Below, piece by piece: positions 32,101 to 44,100 of a stretch of 64,000 nucleotides of DNA. Location: positions 155,772,249 through 155,836,248 of the forward strand of contig CM077149.1 of the NCBI GenBank assembly GCA_039583875.1, read 5' to 3'. The stretch is from Platanthera guangdongensis. Its lineage: Eukaryota; Streptophyta; Magnoliopsida; Asparagales; Orchidaceae. The notes under the pieces are model-generated. The model made no database searches. It was not told where the DNA came from and worked only from the letters and a program-made list of their open reading frames with translations. Every line of letters starts with the position of its first letter. Position 1 is the stretch's first letter. A program made the translations under genes and the position numbers.

Positions 32101-35100
32101 AGTAGCTGCAGAGGTTTATTAGCCCCAACAATAGCATACACATCAAAATCGGATAGAATCTGTATACATGGAAGGAGGTGCTTCAGAAATTTATCAGAAG
32201 TAACGGAAACAAGAAAGATGATCATGATTCCTGGATGAATTTTCTCTCACCTTTTCATCTTGAACAAAGACATCAAAAACTCTCATTTCTTTAGGGCCAT
32301 TTGTATAAATAATCTCAGCAAAGTGCAAATCAAGAAGGAACTCTCCACAGGGTAAGTCAGAGAACTTGTAACAGAAGTTTCCATAACGCGCGGGACTGAT
32401 ACAAGAAACTATAATCACCACCATCCACTATTACCTCACTAGTTTGAATAATCTCTCCTCCCTCAAAAAATGAATCTCCTTCAAAATTAATTTGACAATC
32501 TTTTGCTTGGATGGAGACCCCACCAGCATTAACAAATAACAAGTAATCATCTGAAAAGGAAAAAAAACCTTCATAGATCAACCAGTATTAATAGCAGGAA
32601 AATACGAATCATAGCAAAAAAAATCAAATATAAGAACTGAAAAGCTCAAGAGATAATTGATGACGGAGACTACAAACAAATAAAGAGCAGAGCTCTTTTT
32701 CACAACCAATGTGTAACATTTCTCCACTTCTATGTGTTCTGAATTCTGAACAACATATACTAGGTGCAGTTCAACTTAGAATATGAGTTACAGTTGAGAC
32801 AAGAGTAGCAGTGGCTTTTGTAGATTCCCCCCAAAATTTGTTGTCAAATCATTTCATAGGAAATCTAACAAGCGTTTAAGATAACAGGTCACACGAAGTT
32901 CTTCAAAATGTTTTTGCCGAGTTGCAATATCAATGGAGAAAGTATGACATTGTAGAAGCTCAATACCTAATGTGTGGACCTCCTGACAAGTGGCCACTGT
33001 TCAAATGGGCGAGTTGATATTACGCGGGCACATGCACTCAAGCAGACTGTGTGGACCTCCAAACAGCCGATTGTTGCATCTGTCCCAGCCCAGAATTGAA
33101 ATGTGAAGCCTATTCCAGCCCCCAAAATCTGTTCCAGCTCTTACTCCCCTTCCAGAAAGCATCCTGAACACCATAGAACTTGCAGGATATGCATTCCATC
33201 GCCTACTCCTGTCCAGTACCACAAGAATACTCAATTCCAGGCCCAGTAATCTCCATCCACTAATCTGGAAGATCAATTACTGGTTCTGTAACATGTCCAG
33301 TAACCAGTCCGCCTCATCCTTGTTTCCCAGCCCTTTCCACCTCCATCCAGCCAGCTGAAATCATAATTCAACACTCAAATAGTTCTGTCCAGCTCTTGGC
33401 TCCCATACAAAGGTCCAAATTCAATCCACCTCCGTTTCTCCAGTCACCGGCCACTCATCATACATCCTCGGATCCTTCTATTTGGAAGTGATTGTAAGTT
33501 CATTTATTGATTGAAAGATTTTCATTGTTGAAACCTGTAATTAATTCTCTTGTAAGTAATTTGTATGAATTAATTGATTGATATTAATTAATGAATATTA
33601 ATCAATTAAGTAAATTATTTTGTGTATTCTTATTTAGTTGCCCTCTCTAATCTAGGACACATTCACTTAAGTGGACTCTCTCGTCATTAATTCTCTTGTA
33701 AGTAATTGGCATAAATTAATTTGATTGATATTAATTAATGAATATTAATCAATTAAGTAAATTATTTTGTGTTTTCTTATTTAGTTGCCCTCTCTCATCT
33801 ATATAAGGGCACATTCACTCAAGTGGACTATCTCATCATTAATTCTCTTGTAAGTAATTTGCATAAATTAATTTGATTGATATTAATTAATGAATATTAA
33901 TCAATTAAGTAAATTATTTTGTGTTTTCTTATTTAGTTGCCCTCCCTCATCTGTATAAATTAATTGATTGATATTAATTAATGTATATTAATCAATTAAG
34001 TAAATTATTTTGTGTTTTCTTTTTTAGTTTCCCTCCCTCATCTATATAAGGGGATGAGTTTATGTGCTAAGGTATCTTGGATAAATGCAAAGAATTATGG
34101 GTGCTCCCTAAGTTTCCTCACAACCCTAGTCCCCCCTCTTCTCCCTCACCACTGCCAACCCTCCCCCTTGCCAGATTCCTCTCAAGAATCACAACAATGG
34201 TCCGACCTACTGCTCTCCTCCCGCTGCCCTTGCCGTCGCTAGGAACCAACAACGTGTTCGACCTTGAGCTCATCCACGACATCCACACCGAGATTCGGCT
34301 ACGCAAGACATCATTGCCAAGAACCTCGTCAACAACAAACCCATAAAGGAGGAATCTGCTCGGGCACTCCGCCAGCTGGCCCTAGTCAAGGAACCACAGA
34401 AGGATGCTCCTTCCCCTCCTAGCATCGAGGTACCTAACAAGGGATCGTTTCCCGCTGCCTCGCCAATTTCTAAGGCTGCACCGTGTGTCATCCCTCCAAC
34501 TTTCGTTACTAAGTTCTCCCCCACAGTGGGCGACAAGAAAGGAAAATCTCCACATCAGTCCCTAGTCGAGGACATCCTCCTTGACTGCGAGCGAGCTCCA
34601 CGTTGCACCTTTCGATGCCGGCCCAGATATGCAACTAGAGCTGGGAGGTTCTTGCAGCAGCCCCGCCAGAGCCGGCGGTTCTCCCGACAATCCCGCCGAG
34701 GCCGACGAACCCATCGTACGTCCATGATAGATGACCACAACGCGCTCTTCCTTTTCCTCGCTACAAGGAGGAAACAACACACCTCTTCGACGACGTAACC
34801 GAACCTCCGTACGCAACTTTCCCACATTCCCCAGTTTCATTTTTTTATTCCAGGACCCGCCGAGACTGTCCTATCGTAATATCCTACAACAGCCCATGTC
34901 TAGTTTTCTCGCTTTGTTTCCCTTTACAACCATCAGGCCGAACAATCTTTCCTCCTATAACCTTTTTTATTTTCTATGCATTGACCGGTACACCCATGCC
35001 TCAAACCCACGATTTCACCTTCACTAGCTGTTAAGGCCACCTCTTTTCCTCCATTGTCTTGTCACATCAATTTTTTCCTTTATTTTTCCTCTTCCCATAA

Positions 35101-38100
35101 CAAACAAATGAAATTTTTTTTCCATCTCCTAACTGGCGCAAACATTCACCCCCACACCCCCACCCACATTCACCCCCACGCCCCCACCCACATTCACCCC
35201 CACGCCCCCACCCACTCTAGTTGTACCCCTCTATTCTCATCACCCATTAATAACACTGTTACGAGTCCACGTGTCGCAGGAACATTCACTCAAGTGGACC
35301 CCCTTCGTCATAATTTATGGAGCGCACATATGAAAGTCGTCGTGGTTGTGGATGCATTCACTCAATCCCGCCGAGGCCGACGAACCCATCGTACGTCCAG
35401 GATAGACGACCACAACGCGCTCTTCCTTTTCCTCGCTACCAGGAGGAAACAACACACCTCTTCGATGACGTAACCAAACCTCCGTACGCGACTTTCCCAC
35501 ATTCCCCAGTTTCATTTTTTTATTCCAGGACCCGCCGAGACTGTCCTATCGTAATATCCTACAACAGCCCATGTCTAGTTTTCTCGCTTTGTTTCCCTTT
35601 ACAACCATCAGGCCGAACAATCTTTCCTCCCATAACTTTTTTTTATTTTCTATGCATTGACCGGTACACCCATGCCTCAAACTCACGATTTCACCTTCAC
35701 TAGCTGTTAAGGCCACCTCTTTTCCTCCATTGTCTTGTCACATCAATTTTTTTTTCCTTTATTTTTCCTCTTCCCATAACAAATAGATGAAAATTTTTTT
35801 TCCATCTTCTAACTGGCGCCAACATTCACCCCCACACCCCCACCCACATTCACCCCCACGCCCCCACCCACATTCACCCCCACGCCCCCACCCACTCTAG
35901 TTGTACCCCTCTATTCTCATCACCCATTAATAACACGGTTAAGAGTCCACGTGTCGTAGGAACATTCACTCAAGTGGACCCCCTTCGTCATAATTTATGG
36001 AGCGCACATATGAAAGTCGTCGTGGTTGTGGACGCATTCACTCAAATAGACCCCTTCATCATAATTTATGGAGCGCGCATATGGAAGCCGCCATGATCGA
36101 CGTTCTTAAAATTAATTTGTATGCAATAATTGATATTAATTAATTCATACTAATTAACAACAATCAATTAACTTAATTATTTTGTATTTCCTTGTTGGGT
36201 TGCCTTTTGTATTCCCTTGTTTGGGTGTCTTTTGTTTTTCCTTGTTTAGTTGTTCTCCCTCATCTATATAAGGAGGGATTTATGCGTGAAATCATCTTGG
36301 AAAGTATGAAGGTATTTTTTAGGGTTGCTCCCTAATTTGGTCTCTTTTCTTCCTCCTTCCTTCTCGCTTATCAGCGCCGACCCTTCCCCTTGTCAGATTC
36401 TTCCCGGGAATTAATCATAATTGTATCAATTTGTCCGACCTGCCGGTTCGCCCGCCGTAAGCCGCCGGATCTTCGTCGCTGCTGATTCCCCGCTCGAGCC
36501 GCACGCCGCGAGTACGCGTTCCGCACCGATCCATTTCGGTTCCGCACTGATCCATTCCGATTCCGCACCATCCCGATCCGTCTAGTCTCTGCCACACAAT
36601 ACCAGCGACGCTCCTTGTTTTTGCACCCGGGCCAGCGTCGACGCCCATCCAATGTTTCCGCATCACCCGGATTCTCCAATACACGCCGATCCTTCTGCAT
36701 CACCCCACTTATGAAGTCCATCCTTCCGTTTCGGCAACAGGAAGGCCGCCGCCCAGCCTCCGTTCTGCAGCGTCTGCCTCTTGGCGCCTGGCCTCGCTTC
36801 GCTCCAGGCATCAGCCGTCCATCACTGTCAAAACCCGCATTTTCTTCGCATTTAAAAGATATATCAGAGTAAGAGAAAAAACGAGGTCGATAATGCCAAG
36901 AATCGAGGTATGCAAATGAGGAAGGATAAGAGAAAGTCCGACGAACGTAAAAGCCATTTGCCTACTTATATTAAATCTAGAGGTATGCATATCATGAGTT
37001 GTCATTTTGGAGGTCTCTGCTCATGTACGATAATAATCGAGCTAAATAAAGTATTTTCCGCAGCGTATATTTATATTTTCATCAGTGGACTAGTTGATCA
37101 ACTGAGCCGAGAGATACGACCGTCAAACTTAACTAAAAATATATTTTGTAACGACCCGACCATTTAGACCAAGCGTCGCTACAGTTGGTTATGAGGTTGC
37201 AGTTTAAGGCACCTTATCAAGGAGGTCGTGAGATAGAAGCCCCGCCTCAACAACGCGCTGTGCTAATAAATAGCCAGAGAGGCGTTGGGGTGTATGGGCT
37301 GCAGCCCTGTATCGACGCTTGGTCTAAAGGGCGGGGTCGTTACAAAAAGTGCACTTTTTTGTAACGACCCGACCCTTTAGACCAAGCATCGCAACAGGGC
37401 TGCAGCCCATACACCCCAACGCCTCTCTGGTCTGTTTATTAGCACAACGCGTTGTTGAGGCAACACTTTTTTGTAACGACCCGGCCTTTAGACCAAGCGT
37501 AGCTACATGGCTGCATCCCATACACCCCAACACCAATCTGGCCTATTTATTAGCACAACGCATTGTTGAGGCGACACTTTTTTGTAACGACCCAGACTTT
37601 AGACCAAACGTCGCTACAGGGCTGCAGACCATACAACCCAACGCTTCTCTGGCCTGTTTATTAGCACAACACATTGTTGAGGCGGGGCTTCTATCCCACG
37701 ACCTCCTTGATAAGGTGCCTTAAACCGCAACCCTATCACCAACTGAGCTACACTTTTTATGTAACGACTCAGGTCATGACCTCTTACAAGCTTTACTGCG
37801 ACCCATTTGACAACGCTACATGGGCTGCAACCCGTACACCCCAACGCCTCTCCGACTGTTTCTCAACACGACACGTTGTTGGTGCAGAGTTTCGAACCCG
37901 CAACCTTGATAAGAAACCTTCAATAGTTCTCATCACCAACTGAGCTAACGGCCCAGGCCACGACCTCTCACAAGGCTTTAGCGGAACCCATATGACACCG
38001 CTACATGGGCTGCAACCAGTACACCCCAACGCCTTCCGGCCTATTTCTCAACACGGCGTGTTGTTGGCGCAGGGTTCGAACCGACAACCCTTGATAAGAA

Positions 38101-41100
38101 ACCTTCAATAGTTCCTTAACAGGCCCTCGGGCCTCCTTTGCACCGCCTTCCTCATAGAAGGCGTCGGGTTGACCCCGAAGGCCGAATTCTATGGTAGAGA
38201 AGGCTTTTATAAGAATTTGGCCATCGCTACGCGCCTTATGAAGTATTGCAAAAGAAGGAGCCTGCTGATATGGTTAGTCGAATTAGGCGCGCGCGGCAGC
38301 CGTTCCCCTAAATCCATCAAATCTTTCACATTTTCTATGATCATCTCTATCCCACGGGGCGGTCTTCGGGGAATCCTCCTTAATAGACGAAATCTTCCTA
38401 TTATGTCAATGCCAATTTCATCTTCTTAGCCGTTCATTTTAACTTTTTGGCCTTCTTCCGATGATATGATGGGTCAATCATTTGCTTCATTGGTTCCAAC
38501 GGTGGGAGCTGCGGAATCTGCTATTGGGTTAGCCATTTTCGTTAGAACTTTCCGAGTCCAAGGGACTCCCTGTGGATCCCACTAAAGGAGTAATGCTATT
38601 CTTAGGTACACCTACTATTTAAGGGAAGCAAGAGTATTAGAATTCGGTTTGGAAGCAACTTACCAAGATCATACTTTGAATTGGAATCTGAAATAGCAGA
38701 CGATCTGCCGACATTTGGATTGAGAAGGAGTTGGTATGGTCAGGTTCAATAGAATAAGGCTGAACAGGAGAGGGCCGTCCGTAAGGGTGAGCCGATAGGC
38801 GAACTAGCGTGGCCGATAGACGAACTAGCGTGACTGATAGGCGAAGGGTCGATGAGCCGTAAGGCGAAGGAGGTGAGCTTACTTAGCAACTATGAGCGAG
38901 GACGTGAGCTTAATTTGAGAAGAAAAGAAAGGAGCGACTGAAAAGGAGCTGCTTGAGCGATAGCGAGAGGAGCGGTAAAAGGAAAGAATAGTCGTTCATG
39001 AGGGGAAGCGCATTGGCTCACCGATTAGACCTAGCGGCTCACCGCCTTTGGACCTTGGGATAAAGATGAAAGACTGCATGAGCTTTAGCACTCGACTGAA
39101 GATAAAGATGAAAGATTGCATGAGCTTTAGCACTCGACTGAATAGGAAACCTGTCGGTTGCCGATGAGAGAACTAGCGGCTCACGCCCTTGGAACAGCTG
39201 GAGTAAGAAGTCCCCAAGTTAGTGTCTTATGGGGACCGTCAAGCACATCTGGCAAGGATCAAGGAGAGCGTTAGTGAAGTTGTTGCATAGCTCAGGTAAG
39301 AGCAACACGCCATCAGACGTTCAACAAGCAGTCTCACGATCGGGCATGAGTATCCGGGAGTTTTCATTGTATGCACCCGCGGGTTTAGGGTATATAAGGC
39401 AAACCGATCGATCCAGCCATGAACAGGTTGAAGAGAGCTCTCACAGGCCTTGGAGGACCGAACCCACGTATGTGGCAAAAGACAGGGGATGACTTGTGGC
39501 TAGGGGTGAAAGGCCAACAAGATCGGATATAGCTGGGTGGCTTGAAATGTCTAGATTTTGCAGTCTGTCTAGTTGACTCGCCTCCTTAATGAAATAGTGA
39601 AATAGGAAGAAGACAAATAGGATATCTTTGAGAGTCTCTTCTTTTACATTTTCTCATAAATTTTGGATAGTCTATCCCTATCTCATCCATCCCTTCGATC
39701 GCCTCCCGCTTTCTCTTTCTCAGTGGTATACCATGGCTTCTCTATAGAAAGAGAACTCATTGCAAGCCACGAGCTGAAGATTTTGCTTCATTTCTTTCTT
39801 GAGAAAATCAAGAGATTCCCCGTCAAGTATGTACATATGTATGAGTAGTGAAGAATGATAGAGCACTATGTTGGTTGTTGACCGAAGAAGATGCACTTTT
39901 TTTGTTTCGAACCATGTCTATCGGAGAAGCGCTCTTGCAGCTATCCTCTCCTCGAGGTATGTATTGGAACTCCATTAGAATGAGACTAATTGTCTGTCTA
40001 TTCTTAGAAATTCATCCCGTGTCAATGAAAACTCAATGAAGCTTTAGAAGCGCTTTTGAAGTGGCAAGGAACTTCTTACAATCTTTTTTTTTGAATAGGC
40101 TATGAGCTGTAGGACTGCACTGAGATGCCAGAACCGATCTCCAAGACAACAGTTGCTGAAGCTGACCTGGTTATGACATTTATAAGGAAAGGCATTAGCT
40201 TGATGAAAATCAGCCTAAAAGTTCCATGTTTCGTGTTGAAAGCCATTTCTTTACTGCAGTTTTCGGAGCTTGGCTTTTCAGTCGTAGCGCGCTGCCAGGA
40301 AGTCTACAAGGGCTTGTCCTTTGATCGAGGGTAGAAAATTTCATGAGAAGGATCTCCAATTTCTGCCCCCTTGTCATGATTTCTTTCATGGGGTCCACCT
40401 TGGCCTTGGATATGAGCATGGTTTGATGTGCCAAGAGAGAATTCGCTTTTGTATTGGAAATCTAAGTGCGAGGCGCGCACATCTTCTCGATAGGCGGACG
40501 AGTCTTTGTTCTCCGCATCCCGGCTGAAAGAAGAGATGTTTCCTGCTTTTCATCAGCATTTTTTCTGAGAGCAAAGCGCCTAAGCCACCAACCTATCAGC
40601 GATGGCAAAAAGCCATAGCTTAAATAGCACAATTACAGAACCTCTCTCCGGAGTGCACCTGCCAAGTGGTTAACAAATTGGTTAGGGTGAAAACCACATG
40701 ACAAGAGTACCCTTCCTTAAGAGATCCTATACCGCTGACTCCTTGTGGAACGAAGACCGCTAACGCGGTGCCCCTAGGATATTATCACATACATCCGATC
40801 ACGATTGTTGAAAAAACCATGATTCGGGGAATTCTGCTCGAACAAACCTATTAACAGAAGCGCGATTTGCACGTGCTAACAAAGAGTAAATAACAGTTTA
40901 CAGTTTTCAGATCAAAAGATAACCGATCGGCGACAGAATCCCGTTCGCAAAAGAGTTTGTTTACCAGCGCCTCCCCTTTCGAAGCAACAGATCTAGGACA
41001 GATACAAGTATGACAAAATAGAGAGTCCAGTATTCTTCTTGTTTCATAGGAGCAATCGGAGCACTAAGCCCTTAGACTGCTTTACTCCGTTAGATATCTT

Positions 41101-44100
41101 GCTGGCTTACCAACTTCAGGACAGAAGAAGCAAACCGTGATGAACTCTTATCAAGAGCCGAACCCTAATCTATTTTATAGATTAATTTAGAGCGGTGTTA
41201 AGGACACACCTATTTTGGCTATGGACACACCGTTTAAATCAAATTAAACACTTCAAAACACCTATTTTTATTACAAAAAAAATCCTAAGGACAGCCCACC
41301 CGATCAAAGTTTCCCCGTCGCCTTCCCGACTCTGCTCTGGGCGATCCTCCGACCAGGCGCTCCTCCGGACTTCCTCTCCGCACCCCACACCGCCGCCTCC
41401 GCGCCCCACACTGCCGCCTCCGTGCCCCACAACGCCGCCTCTGCTCTGCGCCCTCTTCCAGAAAAGCTCTGCCCGCTCCTCCGGCCAGGCATCCGCCCAG
41501 ATCTTTGCGCTCCCATTCTTCTCCCTAAGGTCTGCTACTCTTTGATTTCCCCTAAGATAATCCATTTTGCAGCAGAGATATTGGAATTAGGGACGACATC
41601 CAGAGCTCTTTCCATATTTGCACAGACTTGCACAAGTATCTCCTTCTTCGCCAGATCCTCCCTAAGGTCTCCTTCACTACATTTTTCATATGTTTTCCGT
41701 AGCCCTGTTCGTGGTTTGATTCTTCTTGCGGCAACAAATTCCTCTTGCAGAAAATCTACGACTCCCGATTGCATCTGTCTACTCTTCCTCGGGCTTGCAG
41801 ATTTAAAGCTGATTTATAAAAGGAAGAAAATCTAGATATAGAAATACCATCACTTTCTATATATCATAATCGTGTTAACCCTTTGATGCTTCTAACTTGG
41901 TTTTCCAATAATTTGGGGATGTGCGCACTTATGTTTTCTCTCGGTAGTTAATTTCTCCCGACAGTGTTTTTAAAATTTATTTATATTGTAATGGACTGTT
42001 TAATGAATTAATTTCTTTCACTAATGTTTTTAAAATTTATTACATGTTTAAATGACTCGTTTATTAATAATTTGTTGCAACTAACAATTTGGGTTGTCCA
42101 TAATATGATTTGGTTGTACATAGCCATCTTGGGTTGTACATAGCTGTTGGCTGTCCATAGCCAAAATAGGTGTGTCCTTAACACCGCTCTTAATTTATTA
42201 GTAGTCAATCATATTCTTGTCACATGGACATTAAGATTAGTGCAGCTAATGCGACCATCCTCTACTCGATGTTATTGAAGTGGTTGACATCATTTCAGGA
42301 CTCTATGGCTCGCTTTGATGCCAAGCTTGCTCAGTTGGAGCAATCGGGATACTTTGAAGTTCTACCCCCTTCAGCGCACCCGACATCCCCGCCACTTCCG
42401 ACACCAGTCCCAGCTGCTGCCATTCCACTACTTTCAGGATCGTCTCCTCCGGCTCCTCCGGTCGACTCGTCGCCGTCTCTGCCGGCTCTTGCTTCGCCGG
42501 ACCCTGCCATGCCACTCCCTTAGGCCACCTTCCCACCTTTTTCTACCGGCATATGCTCCGCCGACCCCGACGGATCCTTTGCTGCCGCCGCATGTTGGTC
42601 CTCCGACCTCCGTGTGGCTGCCCCACTCAATCCCTCCAGCGGCCCCAACGAAGCCATTCCATAGGCCGCCCACTTTTTGGATGGCACCGCGATCCTCGCT
42701 GAAGCCACCGCCGCCGATATGCATTACCGCGCGTTGTTCTGGACGGAGGTCTCGGTGCCAGATGATTTGACCACCCACATGGAGCATGAGCTTGAGGGCA
42801 AGCTCGTTTTGAAGGATGGATAAAGTGTTAAGGATCCGTCGTCAGTTATTATTATTATTTATATGCTGATTCGTGTTGTATCGAGTCGTCTTGTATCAAG
42901 TTGTGTGACAACGTTTAACTGTTTTAACATTTTGTTGTATGTTTGTGTTATTTACGAGTATGCCATTGATGCCTATATATAGCCCGTGAGATCATGTAAT
43001 CCTTATGCAAGAAAATAGAATCAAGTTTCTCTTTATCTCTCTAACTTCCTCTCTCTCTCTCTCTAAACCCTCTCCTCCCTTAGGGTTTCATCTTCCTCTC
43101 CACTCAACTTCTACTCCTTTCTCAAGATCTAGGGTTTAAACACCCCTGTATCCCCGCTGCCCATAACAGTATTTTTTAGGGTTGCTCCCTAATTTGTCTC
43201 TTTTCTTCCTCCTTCCTTCTCGCTCACCCACGCCGGCCCTTCCCCTTGTCGGATTCCTCCCAGGAATTAATCGTAATCGTATCAAATACCTATAATATTA
43301 CCCAAAATTTCTTCTTCTGTTTTTAACACATGTTCGTTATTTCTCATCACGACACTCGCAACCGCCACTGACAATGCACAATTTCTTTCTTGTCAAAATC
43401 CTTAAAGACCCCGACAAAAGAATAAAACACTACCTTGAAGACAAAGTCGATTTTCGAGGGCAGTATAGTATTACGAAGGCACATTGTTGAAACTGAAAAC
43501 TCGGCCTCTTGTGGAGTTCACCCTTGGGGAAGGGGTGATCGCACACCTACTTCTCTCATGCAAGCCAAATAACAAAAATAAACAGGAACTGACCCAAGGG
43601 ATCGGCGTGGAGGTCCCACCACACACCCGAAAGATCTTAGAGCGCTTCCCCTCCTTAGCCAAAGGCCGAGTTAAGGCTACCTCAGAAAGCGCAAGAAGAT
43701 CTAAATACTGATAAGCGTGCCTTCTGAGGTGTCCCTTGGGTCTTATTTATAATTTTCTGAAGACGGTCTGCAAATAGCCAACCTCCGCTGTTTTGAATAT
43801 CTAAGTGCAGCCTAACTGGGTCTGCTAACAACGTAACTCCGCTGTTCTATCAAGCTATTCACACCCATGGCAAGGGCACCAGGTAATTTTGCCTCTGGGC
43901 CCCACTGGGCAGTCCCAAAGATCCGGATGATAGCTCGTCGCGACCCTCCACCTCGCTGGGGCGGATGCGACCTGGCTCCCGCAGCTCGCCTTCACTCCTT
44001 GGGCGAGCGCGAGTCAGACCGCAGAAGCACGACGATCCTCGCTCCGAGGCGGGCTGGCGGCCAGGTCGCCTAAAGGAGAGCGGGCTGGCCGGTATGAGAC

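Noticed and set aside
37614..38100. Functional tRNA genes, suggested by CTCAGTTGGT and GGTTCGAA boxes
   Set aside because: No complete cloverleaf can be drawn. The boxes belong to repeated, truncated SINE heads.
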